This document shows positions 8,930 through 20,379 of a stretch of 64,000 nucleotides of DNA, in pieces. The stretch's first letter is position 1, and each line of letters starts with the position of its first letter. This DNA is from Rapana venosa (lineage: Eukaryota; Mollusca; Gastropoda; Neogastropoda; Muricidae): positions 533,733 through 597,732 of the forward strand of contig CM054142.1 of NCBI GenBank assembly GCA_028751875.1, read 5' to 3'. The notes below the pieces were generated by a model. That model was not told where the DNA came from and did not search any database. It saw only the letters and a list, made by a program, of their open reading frames with translations. Both the position numbers and the translations under genes were made by a program.

Positions 8930-9648
8930 TTGAAACAAGACCTGATTTGATTATTGACATAAATTATCTGATTCACTTGTCTGAGAATAAGAGGTACAGA
9001 CGTCAGTTTTTGCTGGTACCCTCTCATGTTGGTCTCTATGGTAATGAAAAAGCCGATAAAGCAGCAAAATTAAGTGCACGAAATTCAGAAAAGTCGTGTG
9101 AAGTTACTGTACGTCCTTCAGTCAGGGAATCCTTCCTTTTGTTAGAGAAAGCCGCTTCAAAGCGTCCAAAGAATCGTACAAATCTGAGGTTTGTATTGCA
9201 GAAAAGTAGAGCTTCTTTATCTTTAAATCCCGTTTTAAGAAAAAGAACATCGTATTTGTCTGTCTTCTATGCGAGACTGTTTACCGCTATATCTTAAAGC
9301 GCTTTGATTTGTTGCTTTACAAGATCCAGCGTTATATAAATTTCATACATTATTATTATTATTATTATTATTATTAAAATTATTATTATTATCATCATAA
9401 TATCTTCCAGAATACCACTTAAGTCTCTTAAACTAAAGTTTTGTAAGCATGTTAGGTGCGTTTGTGGTGAACAATTTTCTCTGGAGCACTGCTTACTTCA
9501 TTGTCAGAAGCTTCGTGTTTTCTGACCAAAAACATTTTTAGAGCAAAATAGTTCTGAAGAAAATGTAGATGTAATTCTGTCTGATGAAAGTATTCTTTTT
9601 GCTATTTGTAACTCTCTTGTACATAGCCCAGTTTTTGCGTTTCTTTAA
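8930..9648 (+). pseudogene. LINE RNase H and zinc-knuckle end, interrupted by a short insertion
   Basis: The left part (8930-9295) carries the end of an RNase H domain: LLVPSHVGLYGNEKADKAAK, with the last catalytic Asp. The right part (9400-9648) carries the Cys/His-rich end common in RNase H-bearing LINEs: CKHVRCVCG then SLEHCLLHC. Between them lies a 104-bp insertion (9296-9399) flanked by the 7-base repeat ATATCTT. Skipping insertion and one repeat joins the two parts in frame. One further TGA lies after the knuckle. The rest of the element upstream is missing. RNase H has roles in element replication; this copy is dead. Confidence 0.8.
9296..9399 (+). mobile_element. LINE-A 3' tail insertion with 7-bp target-site duplication
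   Basis: The insert begins AAAGCGCTTTGATTTG, closes a small hairpin with AGCGTT, continues TATATAAATTTCATAC and ends in ATT repeats. The same end is carried by the CR1/L2-like LINE at 10.4-12.2 kb. The duplicated target ATATCTT is at 9289-9295 and 9400-9406. It is an extreme 5' truncation in which only the recognition tail was copied. Confidence 0.85.
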
Positions 9649-9726
9649 AGTTCCTTTAAATTGTTTTTTCTCTAGTTGCATGTTTATGCGTTACTTTTGT
9701 GGTTAGTACCGGACTGTTTCAGGACT

Positions 9727-9860
9727 CCTCTCTCTCTCTCTCTGTCTGTCTCTCTCTCTCTCTCTGTCTCTCTCTCTGTCTCTTCTCTCTCCATATCAAT
9801 TTCTATTACCTCTGCTATCAGTCCTTCCCCCCGCCCCCCCCCCCCACCCCACCCCCTCCG
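9727..9860 (+). repeat. CT microsatellite and C-rich run, with a dispersed TATCAC/GAACAGACG motif at 9865-9905
   Basis: Interrupted CT runs are followed by a C/CA-rich run at 9826-9858. The next 40 bases contain GTGAACAGACGTGAAAT, which also occurs at 15297-15345 (inverted), 18270-18310 and 18460-18500. Confidence 0.8.
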
Positions 9861-10239
9861 TCTGATATCCCTTATAGTGAACAGACGTGAAATACAAGAA
9901 GGAACGGCAGAAGAGAAGAGAAGCGCTAGAGGAAGACAGGGGCCGGGGAGCAAAGGACCAGCCCATAACACTTCCTTCCTTCCTTCCTTTATTTGACCAG
10001 CATGCAAAAGAACGTGCTCCTCGGCTATCGGGCCTTTTGAGTCTCCTGAGGGCTTGTAGACACTGAAACCGTCTCCTTTCTTCTTCCTTTGATTATCATA
10101 AATATTAACATAATTATCATTCTCATTACTGTGTTTGTGTTGATAATGGCGATGACGAGCATCGTCGACTTCATCATCATCATCGTGATTTAAAAAAAAA
10201 ATATTTGTATGTTTGTTGTATACCACTTAAAGTCACGGC

Positions 10240-10370
10240 AAATTTCTCTGCGTGCAATTTGGGCTGCTGTCCCTGAGGGAGCGTGTCGCCACAAGAGCAG
10301 CGCCACCCTTTTTTTGTTTAGTTTCCTGCCTGCAACTGAATTTCTTTCCCTATCACAGTGGCTCTTTTTA
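10240..10370 (-). repeat. SINE family B, 3' part, separated from its head by a LINE
   Basis: The segment GCAATTTGGGCTGCTGTCCCTGAGGGAGCG...GCAGCGCCACCC is the body of a gastropod SINE that I recognise from general knowledge. Its continuation (TTTTGCCAGGGACAAC onward, then the CTCATCCAAAAGACTAG body and the tRNA-like head) lies at 12160-12420, after the LINE. Both parts are on the minus strand. Confidence 0.55.
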
Positions 10371-12160
10371 ATAATAATAATAATTTAAAAAATGGAACTT
10401 ATAAAGCGCTATATCTTGCAAAGACAAATCAAAGCGCATGCATTCAACCTAATCATACACAGTCATGCAATCAATGATAAATAATCAATAGTTTAAACAA
10501 ACAGATATTTACAAACATGGTGCGCTGCAGACAAAATCTATGAAATAGCTCTGATATGAAACAGGAGAGGGGGGGGGAATCTTAGGTTTGAAATAATTAT
10601 GTCTTGAGGCTAGATTTAAAAGTGTCATAACTAGGTTTCTGGCGAAGAGAGAGAGGGAGCTCATTCCAGGTCGATGGACCCGAAATAGAGAAAGAGCGGC
10701 GGCCAACAGTGGATTGGTTGAATCTAGGTATTCGTAGGTACAAGGTACCTGCAGTAGAGCGGAGGGAACGTGAAGGAGTGTACAGGTTAAGACATTCACA
10801 GAGGTAGGAGGGTGCAGTTTTGTGGAGACATTTGTAACAGAGGGTACTGATCTTGTAATTTACTCTCTGTGGCACAGGCAGCCAGTGGAGAGATTGCAAG
10901 AGAGGGATAATGTGCTCAGAATTTTTCTTTCCGAGAACTAGTCGAGCTGCGGAGTTTTGTATACGTTGAAGAGAGTGGTTAGATGATGCTGGAATACCAG
11001 ACAAAAGAGAATTGCAATAGTCCAGACGTGAAAGAATGAGAGAAGTGACAAGTTTGGCTGTTGCATCAGTGGACAGGTACTTTCGAATAGCACTAATACG
11101 CCGTAATTGATAGTAGCACGATTGACAGGTCTGGGTAATGGATTTTTTCATAGAGAGTGTGTTGTCGATAACGACACCTAGATACTTCACATCAGTGAAT
11201 AGAGGGACTGATGTATTGCCGAGTTCTATTGAAGCTGTTGTGATGAAGAGAGTTTGTGTTTGGTCCCTACAAGCATGGCTTCGGTTTTATCTGTATTTAG
11301 CTGTAATTTGTTCTGTGTCATCCAGTTTTGAATATCTTCAAAGCAGCGGGCCATATTTGTCAGGAGAGAAGGCAGATTTTCAGGAGTAACACTGCTTTGA
11401 ATCTGAGAGTCATCTGCGTAAAAATGATAGTTGATTTGATGACGGTTTATTATATGTGACAGTGGGGCAGTGTAAAGAGTGAAAAGAACAGGGCCTAGAA
11501 CTGATCCCTGTGGGACTCCACATTCCAGTTTGGCAGGTATTGATTGAATCTTGTTACTGCAACTGTCTGGAATCGGTCAGTAAGGTATGAATTAAACCAG
11601 GTGAGTGCTGTGCCAGTAACACCGAACGTTTTTTGAAGACGGGAGAGAAGAATTGAGTGGTCTATAGTATCAAAGGCTGCTGATAAGTCGAGTAGAGTGA
11701 GAAGGGAGATTTTCCCTGTGTCAGAAGCGAGTAGAAGCGTGTTTAAAGTGTGTACTAGGGTAGTTTCAGTGCTGTGGTTGACGCGATAGGCAGATTGAAA
11801 CTCAGGAAGAAGATTGTTGGAGAGAAGGTGGTTGTTGAGCTGTTTCAGAACTACTTTTTCAAGGACTTTAGAAATGAAAGGTAGATTGGAAACAGGTATA
11901 TAATTCTTCAGAATGTTAGGATCAAGGTCATGTTTTTTGAGTAGAGGTGTGACTATAGCAATTTTGAGAGCTGATGGAACATTTTTTGAAACAAGAAATG
12001 AGTTTACTATTTTCGTGATAGCGGGTATGAGTTGTGGTAGGCACTGTGTGAAAAGAGAAGTAGGTATGGGATCAAGATCACATGATTTTATAGTCATTTC
12101 TTTCAGAATTGTCATGATTTCTTTCTCATTTGTCGGATGAAAGAAAAGGAGAGGAGTACC
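10371..12160 (-). pseudogene. CR1/L2-like LINE, reverse transcriptase with C-terminal region and 3' tail (LINE-A)
   Basis: From right to left the minus strand encodes palm and thumb of a non-LTR reverse transcriptase. Motif A is LLDLSAAFDTIDH. Motif C is YADD (11409-11420). Between them lies a VPQGSVLGP motif, in a second frame. The C-terminal segment follows: YLGVVIDNTLSM, LSRLDYCNSLL, RIQNSAARLVL, LLQSLHWLPV, LYTPSRSLRS, TWNELPLSLR. Two frameshifts, near 11530-11560 and near 11250, split it. The 3' end carries an AGCGC hairpin (10405-10438) and ATT repeats (as AAT, 10371-10384). The endonuclease part is missing. It is inserted in a SINE. Relatives are at 16790-17750 and, as tails only, at 9296, 16105 and 38658. 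Confidence 0.87.
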
Positions 12161-12420
12161 AGAGAATAATTTTGCCAGGGACAACTCCCTTGTCGCCGCA
12201 GGTTGTAATACGAGCGCTAAATAATTATATCTAACACAAAAAACCTCGGATTATCGTCTCATCCAAAAGACTAGCACCCAGACCACCACTCATAGTCTAA
12301 TAGATGGGGTGGGTGGGGGTGGGGGTGGGGGTTCGAACCACCACACACTTTGAACCTGGACTTTTTTCTTTCTAGGCAGGTGCGTTACCTCTAGACCACC
12401 GATCCACAGCTATAAATTAA
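12161..12420 (-). repeat. SINE family B, tRNA-like head and body (other half of 10240-10370)
   Basis: On the minus strand the head reads GGTGGTCTAGAGGTAACGC (A box, near 12390-12410) and CCAGGTTCAAAG (B box, near 12345-12360). The body contains the reverse of CCTCGGATTATCGTCTCATCC (about 12244-12268). The related head at 22255-22335 has a perfect T-arm. A G/T-rich run at 12305-12332 is a small expansion inside it. Confidence 0.65.
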
Positions 12421-12589
12421 TGGGTACCTTCCCTTTCTTTAGGGAAAGAGAAGGTAAAGCAGCAAGGGCGATGAGAAGGATGCCCCCCTTCCCTCTCAAG
12501 TGACTGGCCCCTAAGGAAGCGGGTAGTTAAAGCACTGATAGTGCATGTTGTATATCTTAATATAGTTGTTGTTCGGTTCCTCGGCTACA

Positions 12590-12675
12590 GTTTTCAGGTT
12601 CACCAGTCGTAAGTTTGCGTATGCGACCGTTTTTTCCCACCATGAAGGTAGCCGCATTCCGAATTCAGGTATAGG
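12590..12675 (-). repeat. SINE family A, tail only
   Basis: It carries the conserved tail in reverse: CTCGGCTACAGTTTTCAGGTTCACCAG, then GCGTATGCGACCG, then CATGAAGGTAGCCGCATTCCGAATTC. It matches the ends of 1861-2240 and 23225-23585. The head is absent. Confidence 0.7.
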
Positions 12676-12817
12676 TATTTTGTTTTATCATCATTGTTTT
12701 TTTGTTGTTTAGGAGTTCAAGAGCACAGTGACAAAGGTGTTTTCAAAGATCTAAGTTGAGGGAAATATTAACTAAGTATTCTGTCTTTACCGTTGAGTCT
12801 TTTTGTAATTGTATGAA

Positions 12818-13105
12818 AAAAAAAGTATGTTCTTTCGAGCCAGAAGGCCCATAGAGCCGGAGCTTATCCCGGTTTCTGTAGCGTTAAGCGAACTGATGGT
12901 TTTTCACCACCCCTGTGACAGGACGCTAGTCTGTCGCCAGATACTTCCCCAGCAGAGCTGGTACCCACTTGTACACCTGGGTGGAGTGAGGAAAATAGGA
13001 GTAAAGTGTCTTTCCCAAGGACACAACACCGAGCCGAGCGGGGATCGAACCCGCGACCTCTGGATCACGAGTTGACCGCCTAAACCACTCGACCACGGTG
13101 CCTCC
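12818..13105 (-). mobile_element. SINE family C, complete, with perfect 15-bp target-site duplication
   Basis: The element is flanked by the direct repeat TTGTAATTGTATGAA at 12803-12817 and 13106-13120. The minus strand begins with a tRNA-like head. The A box is TGGTCGAGTGG (13085-13096) and the B box is GGGTTCGATCCC (13041-13053), in a near-perfect GCGGG/CCCGC T-arm. Acceptor-like CACCG and CGGTG can pair. The body holds the reverse of GGTACCCACTTGTACACCTGGGTGGAGTG, a segment widespread in molluscan SINEs. Transcription would be by RNA polymerase III and copying by a partner LINE. The perfect duplication suggests a recent insertion. The anticodon arm does not fold properly, so this is not a tRNA gene. 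Confidence 0.85.
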
Positions 13106-13139
13106 TTGTAATTGTATGAAGGTGTGGTTTATGTTGTAT

Positions 13140-13340
13140 ACTTACTTACTTTACTTTACTTTTTCCTTCCGCTTGTACTCTGTGGCGTCGTGGGGAGATA
13201 TAACTGTCTGTCTGCTGCAAGGCGGGTAGCTTGGAGGAGGGACAATCCGTGCAGGGCTGGCTGGTTTGGCTGCATCCGTGTGAGGTGCCCGAACCACTTG
13301 GTTCGTTGTTGTTCAATATGGTGTAGGACGTTATGTTGTA
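13140..13340. other. Short unique stretch, nothing recognised
   Basis: Mixed sequence between the SINE and the TG array, beginning with a small ACTTT repeat at 13140-13163. No motif was found in the frames. Confidence 0.3.
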
Positions 13341-13394
13341 TGTGCATGTATTATATTGAGAGTGTTTGTCATGTACTGGTGTGTATACTGCTTG

Positions 13395-13405
13395 TACCGG
13401 TGTGT

Positions 13406-13450
<45 letters not shown>

Positions 13451-13796
13451 TGTGTGTGTGTGCGTGCGTGTGTGTGTTTGTGTGTGTGTATGTCTGTGTG
13501 TCTGAGTGTGTGTGTGTATGTGGGTGAGTGGGTGTGTGGATGTGTGTGTGTGTGTTTGTGCACACGCACGCGCGTGTGTATATATTTGTATGTGTGTTGT
13601 TGTTGTAGTGTATGTGCATTATTGTTATGGTATGTATGTATGTGTGCTAGGGTATGTATGCACTCGCGCGCGCGCACGTGTGAATGTGTGTACACACGTT
13701 TGTGCTAGCGTGTATGCGTGTGCGTTTCTGTATGTATGTGTACGTATATATATATATGTGCATGGTGTGTGTGTGTATGTGTGTGTGTTTGTTTGT

Positions 13797-13841
<45 letters not shown>

Positions 13842-13960
13842 CACGTGCGAGCGCGCGAGCGTTTGTGTATGTATGTGTGTGTATGGGTGTCTCTACGCGT
13901 CAGTGTGTCTCTGTGTGTCTTACACAGTGTGTCTGTCTCTGACTCTCTATGCATCAACGT
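13395..13960 (+). repeat. Long compound TG/TA/CG microsatellite
   Basis: Mostly TG with interspersed TATG, GCGCGC and CACG steps over more than 500 bases. The alternating purine-pyrimidine sequence could form Z-DNA. Long apparent reading frames here are valine/cysteine repeats and not genes. Confidence 0.92.
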
Positions 13961-13975
13961 CTTGATTCGTGCACG

Positions 13976-13977
<2 letters not shown>

Positions 13978-14058
<81 letters not shown>

Positions 14059-14081
14059 GAAGAGACAGAGAGAGAGACAGA

Positions 14082-14135
<54 letters not shown>

Positions 14136-14490
14136 CAGAGATACAGAGAGACAGAGAAGAGAGAGAGACAGAGAGAGAGGCAGAGATAGAACAGAAGAGA
14201 CAGAGAGAGACAGAAGAGAGAGACAGAGAGAGAGAGAGACAGAGAGACAGAGATAGAGAGGACAAGAGAGAGAGAGAGAGACAGACAGAGAGATAGAGAG
14301 AGAGACAGAGAGAGACAGAGAGAACAGACGAGAGAGACAGAGAGAGAGACAGAGAGAACAGAGAGAGACAAGAGAGACAGAAAGAGAGACAGAGAGAAGA
14401 GACAGAGAGAGAGACAGAGAGAGAGAGAGACATAGAGAGACACAGAGAGAGACACAGAGACAGAGTGAGACAGAGAGACAGACACACAGA
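13978..14490 (+). repeat. GA/CAGA polypurine tract, about 510 bp
   Basis: A pure GA run (13978-14048) followed by GA with CAGA and GAAGA interruptions up to 14490. It is almost wholly purine on this strand and could form a triplex. Confidence 0.95.
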
Positions 14491-14639
14491 GAGCTTTCCT
14501 ACAGTTATTAGCTTGTTATAAACTGTGTCAGATACGGCCAACAATTAGCTCATTTCTAGCGCTGCGCAAGTTTGATATCCAGGTGAAGGTGGTTTTCTTC
14601 TGTACATGGATTTCTTACTTGATCTTAATTGTAACGCGC

Positions 14640-14927
14640 GCGTACGAGCATGCTCACGCACACATACGCCTCCACGCAAAATCATGCACACATACCCATG
14701 TATTCATATTCATGTGCCCGCACGCGTGTGTGCGCGTATGCACGAACGCACTCACACACATACACACACATATTTCGTCAGATGCAGGGGAGAGAGAGAG
14801 AGAGAGAGAGAAGACAGACAGAGAGAGAGAGAGAAGAAGAGAGACAGAGAGAGATACAGAGACAGGAACAGACAGACAGACAGACGAGAGGAGACAGAGA
14901 GAGATAGAGAGATAGAGAAACACACAG

Positions 14928-14966
<39 letters not shown>

Positions 14967-15020
14967 ACAGAGAGAGAGAGAGAGACACACACAACAGACA
15001 GACAGACACAGAGAGAGACC
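14640..15020 (+). repeat. CA-rich stretch and second GA/CAGA tract
   Basis: CA-rich sequence (14655-14775) and then GA, CAGA and GATA runs (14789-15018). No gene. Confidence 0.9.
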
Positions 15021-15239
15021 TGTTCACACACATAAAGAAAACAAGAGATAATTAAAGTCAGAGAAATAGTGATGGAGGTGTGGTGAGAAAATAATGTCCT
15101 TTAACAGTAACAAAAAGAACAACAGCAACAAAAACACATATAATTGCTACTACACGCATATCGACCTGCTGTACTGACTGCAGTAAGCGGAGAGGCATGA
15201 TGTGCCTTGTTCTAATGTCATTCCGCTAAAGGTCGTACA

Positions 15240-15345
15240 CTGGGGGTTCATCTCTCTCTCATTCTGTGTGTGTGTGTGTTGTTGTTGTTGTTGTCTTCGA
15301 TTTTACGTCTGTTCACTCTCAGTGATATTAGACGAGAAAGAAAAA
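15240..15345 (-). repeat. Short dispersed motif next to TG and TTG runs
   Basis: The inverse of the GTGAACAGACGTNAAAT/TAATATCAC motif is at about 15297-15340, next to TG and TTG repeats. Three other copies are all beside microsatellites. Confidence 0.6.
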
Positions 15346-15484
15346 ATATATATATACAAGGGGTGTATGATAATTGAGGTGGTTGTAGAGGCCCTACTGA
15401 AAAATGCGAGGGGGAAAAAGTAGTCTAATCATGAAAAGAAACCGTGCAAAGCGAAAGATACAATAAAAAATATTTTTTAAAATA

Positions 15485-15487
<3 letters not shown>

Positions 15488-15515
<28 letters not shown>

Positions 15516-15553
15516 TGTCTGTCTGTCTGTCTGTGTCTGTCTGTTCTCTCTCT

Positions 15554-15604
<51 letters not shown>

Positions 15605-15696
15605 CTCTTATCTCTCTGATCTCTCTTCTTCTCTCCTCTCTCTCTTCTCTTCTCTCTCTCTCTCTCTCTCTCTCTCCTTCCTCTCTCTCTCTCTCT

Positions 15697-15730
<34 letters not shown>

Positions 15731-15831
15731 TCCTCTCCTCTGTTGTCGTCTTCTGTCTATCTTATTTACGTATATCTTCGATATTATATATATACATATA
15801 TATTATATACATATATATATATACATATATA

Positions 15832-15874
<43 letters not shown>

Positions 15875-15880
15875 TTTAGT
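15488..15880 (+). repeat. TG, CT and AT microsatellites in series
   Basis: TG (15488-15514), CTGT (15515-15545), CT (15547-15740) and TA/ATAT (15780-15874) follow one another without unique sequence between them. Confidence 0.95.
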
Positions 15881-15954
15881 TGAGCAGAAGGTATTAGATA
15901 AAAACAAAAGTGTAGGTAAGAAGAAACAACGTCACCTTTATGAAAACGAAAATG

Positions 15955-16100
15955 AGATTCAGAAGAGCAGTGTTAACAGCATTGAGGATGATGGTAATGA
16001 TGGATACTGGAGGAACGTCCAGTTAGCAATCTGCGTCTGGAGCCACCTCTGGGGCTACCTCTGGAGCAACTCTGGAGCCACTTCTGGTGCCGTTTCGGGA
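15955..16100 (+). other. Small 12-bp repeat (TCTGGAGCCACC type)
   Basis: Between 16028 and 16092 a 12-base unit occurs about four times, encoding Ser-Gly-Ala-Thr in one frame. This could be a fragment of a mucin-like repeat but no gene context is visible. A LINE-A tail follows directly. Confidence 0.4.
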
Positions 16101-16104
16101 ATCG

Positions 16105-16168
16105 AGCGCTTTGATTTGTTGCTTTACAAGATTCAGCGCTGTATAAAGTCCATACATTATTATTATTA

Positions 16169-16255
<87 letters not shown>

Positions 16256-16455
16256 TAATTATTATATTAATTATATTATTATTTTATTATTATTATAATT
16301 ATTATTATTATTATTAATCATTACATTATTATTAATTATTATTATTATTACTATTATTGTTTATTATATATTATTATTATTTATTAATTATTATTATTAT
16401 TATTAATTATTATTTATTATTATTATTATTAATTTTATTATTATTATTATTATAC
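16105..16455 (+). mobile_element. LINE-A 3' tail plus long ATT microsatellite
   Basis: The hairpin arms AGCGCT are at 16105-16110 and 16135-16140, enclosing TTGATTTGTTGCTTTACAAGATTC, followed by TATAAAGTCCATAC and about 300 bases of ATT with interruptions. No LINE coding sequence precedes it, so it is a tail-only copy. Confidence 0.85.
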
Positions 16456-16534
16456 TGCTCCTTCTGCAGCAGCTGCTGCTGCTGATGATGATAATCATGA
16501 TTTTTTCCCCGTCCTGCGGCTAAAGATTCGAGGT

Positions 16535-16760
16535 TCACCATGAGACCTCCAGCCAGAGTGGCCCTGCACTACTGCTGGGTCATTTGGTTGTGTTCAATGG
16601 TGCCTGTTCTGAGCTGACTTACGCAGGACACTCCCTATTGTACCCCCTCCACTGCCAACAACGATAACTTAGATGCGGAGTTAGATTGAGTGAAACGCCC
16701 ACTTTAGGTGATGACCAGCACAACATCCCTCCAACGATCCTCTTCCAGGATCCTCCAACC
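16535..16760 (+). repeat. Dispersed repeat shared with the degraded region (family P)
   Basis: The GAGGTTCACCATGAGACC...CCAGAGTGGCCCTGCA.....GCTGGGTCA segment has a counterpart at about 44150-44340 in the degraded region and a fragment at 17775-17835. It is non-coding. Confidence 0.45.
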
Positions 16761-16789
16761 TAAAGGCTCCGACACAAACTGACCACAGG

Positions 16790-17477
<688 letters not shown>

Positions 17478-17480
<3 letters not shown>

Positions 17481-17615
17481 CATCATCATCACCATCACCA
17501 TCACCATCATCACCACCACCACCACCACCACCACCACCACCACCACCACCACCACCACCACCACCACCACCACCACCACCATTATTATTATTATTATTAT
17601 CTTATTATTATGTTA

Positions 17616-17647
<32 letters not shown>

Positions 17648-17663
17648 TATTATTATTATTATA

Positions 17664-17710
<47 letters not shown>

Positions 17711-17755
17711 TATTTATTATTATGATTATGATTATTATTATTATTATTGTTATAT
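17478..17755 (+). repeat. CAT, CCA and ATT trinucleotide arrays at the LINE-A tail
   Basis: The tail moves from ATC/ACC steps to about 25 CCA units (17508-17580) and then about 170 bases of ATT. It probably began as the LINE's short 3' terminal repeat. Confidence 0.9.
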
Positions 17756-17879
17756 GTATGGGGGAAACCAACACTGAGGTCACCATGAGACCAGAGCAAC
17801 CGGAGCCACAGAATCAGAGACAACTCTCTGCTACTGCACGTTGATTCAGGGTGAGGGGAAGGGACTTTTTGAGACTGCT

Positions 17880-18217
17880 TGATTCAGTCCAATTCATTTC
17901 AAATACTTCATTATCCCACAAACAGAAGTTTACATGGGTTACAAGCCATACATAAAAACAATAAGCAGGAATACATTATCACAGAAAAATACCAGCACAG
18001 TATTTGAACATAAGCACACGCACACATCACAAGACAAAAAAAGCACCCAAACATCAGCAATACCTAAGCCAGTCATTAATAGAAAGCCCACCAGTGTAAA
18101 ATCACATGCACTCATGGCGCGAGCATCCACACACACACACACACACACACGCGCCGCGCGCGCGCACAGCGCACAACACGCGCCAACACACACACACCAC
18201 GTACGCACGCACGCACA

Positions 18218-18263
<46 letters not shown>

Positions 18264-18354
18264 GCACACACATCTAATATCACTTAGAGTAACAGACGTT
18301 AAATTGAAGAAGACACCACACACCCCACACACACACACACACGCACGCACACAC

Positions 18355-18419
<65 letters not shown>

Positions 18420-18500
18420 CACACACCACAACACACACACACACACACACGATGGTCTAATATCACCTTGAGTGAACAGACGTTAAATTAAAGAAAGAAC
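17880..18500 (+). repeat. Dispersed repeat with CA arrays and a duplicated GAACAGACGTTAAATT motif
   Basis: The opening (17885-18060) ends in CA-rich sequence. CA arrays (18130-18260, 18320-18450) are separated by TCTAATATCACTTAGAGTAACAGACGTTAAATTGAAGAAG (18272-18312). The same motif returns at 18456-18498. The unit was probably duplicated together with its CA array. Confidence 0.75.
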
Positions 18501-19554
18501 ACACACGATGACCTAAACCAAACTGTTATGACTTCAAACGGCTACAGGGCTACACTCCACGCCGCCTTTCCTGACACATCCCTGACGTGCTGTGCAAATC
18601 CAGCCAGAGACTCTTCACCATCACCACCTACACACCAACAGAACAGAGGCAATCCAATCCAATCCAATCCTGTTGTTTAAGGCCCCGCCGACCACAGAGG
18701 CCATATCAGGGCTGTCACCCCGTCAACTTTTAAATTTCAGATTAAAACTGTGCAACTATATACAGATTAAAACAGGGTATAAAACCAACACTACTCTCCT
18801 TCCTTGTATCAACGTTCTGGCCAACCATAGGGACAATCACTGCATTGTGGAGGAAGGCACCTCAACCACACATAAAATGTGATAAAACCAAGACCAGATT
18901 CCTTTAAACATCGTTGTTCTTAGTGACTAACTACGACACCTTCACTCATATCAGACGTAATAAGCCTGATTCTCTCAGGGAGTTTAAAATGGGGTCTGCT
19001 GGAACATCACGATAAAGGATCTTTAGGGAGTGTGCGGTAAAATGCTTGTGCCTAATGTCCTGGACATCTCGTCTCAGGGATTGTCCACAGAGCTGAACGT
19101 CCCTGGACAGTGAGCTGTCAAATGGAGCTGTTGCTTAATCACTGTGGCGGTGACCTTTAGGTAGCAGCTTCATGCGGTGGCTTGCGTGCATGTCTCCCCA
19201 TTCTCTGCATGTTTCTCATTAGTGACTTAAGCAAAGACTGTCTGTTGCTTTTGGCACTTTTTTTTCATTTCTTTGTCAGTCCACTTCAGAAGATTACAAT
19301 TCCAATGCCATTCCAAAATACTTTATCATCTCAAAACTAACTAAATTACGAGCAAAAGGTTAGCAACTGATGGTGATGATTCGTTAGGAATATAATTTAC
19401 TAACCTGAAAGTGAGAAAAATTATACAGACCGGTTCTGATATTTAATTGTCTTATCTGTGGAAAAAAAGCAACAAGGTGTAATCTGAAGCACAAGAGATC
19501 CCAATAACACCATTGTCCTCTGATTGTTCTACTCAAGATCAGTCCTATAAAATT
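18501..19554. other. No gene recognised
   Basis: About 1 kb of mixed sequence. An open frame at 18592-18882 (96 residues) shows no domain, membrane segment or repeat. AATCCAATCC repeats at 18651-18668. Probably old repeat or intergenic DNA. Confidence 0.4.
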
Positions 19555-19870
19555 CCTGCGTGGTATGCCGGGGGCCTGTCAGTATAAATAGCATCCCCAC
19601 CTTCTGGAACTTGTCTGCAAGGAACTCGGTCTTTTCTACCTCTCTCATGGTTTCTGCCTCGTTCCTCTACTTCCTGTCATCTCCTTATCTACTTTCTTTC
19701 TTCTTTGTCCACTCTCCTGCATTTTTTCCCCAGAAAGACTTAACAGAAAGCAATTCTATCCCAGGCTGAAGTCGGATGCACTGGGCCTGACCTGACAGGC
19801 GCTTAACGGCAGTGCAACGTATTTTCGCTCATATAACAGATAACAACAGTCCGTGTCTGAGCGCGCAAAA
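19555..19870 (-). repeat. Dispersed repeat family M, copy 3 (inverted)
   Basis: It is the reverse of 3085-3420 and 8365-8705. It opens with ATAGCATCCCCACCTTCTGGAA and closes with GACAGGCGCTTAACGGCAGTGCAACG and CATATAACAGATAACAACAG. Confidence 0.65.
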
Positions 19871-20059
19871 AGAAAGAAGTTACAAAGAAACAGACTTTGC
19901 GAAAACATGGATGAAGTCCACCGTTTCAATGCAAACAAAAAGATCTTGATCCCTGTAATACTCTGTCCCAGTATAAAAGCTCTAGCTTAACTTCAAACAA
20001 TATCATTTCAAATTCACGGCCAGCATTATTCCCAGTTGACCCTACTCTTAATTGCTATG

Positions 20060-20300
20060 TATGATTCAATGTCTCAGAGTACAGTTTACGGACTCGTTCG
20101 CTTACGGACTTGTACATGTGAAAAGAACCCATGGCAATTAAAAATCGGAAAGAGCAAGGAGGTACCTCCCGACCGACCTGGCAAAATTGGTAAGTTCAAT
20201 TCCTAACTATCCTCTGAAGTCGGAGTATTGCTGCCTACATGGTGAGATACTTAAAACAGTCATACATGCAAACATCTCATTCAGTATGTACTTAATCTCA
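20060..20300 (+). repeat. Decayed SINE family A-like sequence
   Basis: The part GTGAAAAGAACCCATGGCAA (about 20116-20140) and then CTCTGAAGTCGGAGTATTGCTGCCTACATGGTGAGA (about 20211-20248) resemble the body and tail of SINE families in this window. It is too decayed for clear ends. Confidence 0.45.
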
Positions 20301-20379
20301 GGGATTCCCAGGTGTGATGAGTGAGTGAGAGTGCACAGTCAGAAATATATTTGTGGAGGAGAGGGAGGCGGGCGGGGCG

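Noticed and set aside
13030..13105. tRNA gene on the minus strand
   Set aside because: A and B boxes and T-arm are good, but the anticodon arm does not pair properly and the segment is the head of a SINE with target-site duplication.
13506..14544. Arg/Glu- and Ser/Leu-rich frames longer than 190 residues
   Set aside because: They are translations of TG and GA tracts, open on both strands for trivial reasons.
18592..18882. Possible 96-residue protein gene
   Set aside because: No motif, no start context and no relation to neighbours; length fits chance in this composition.
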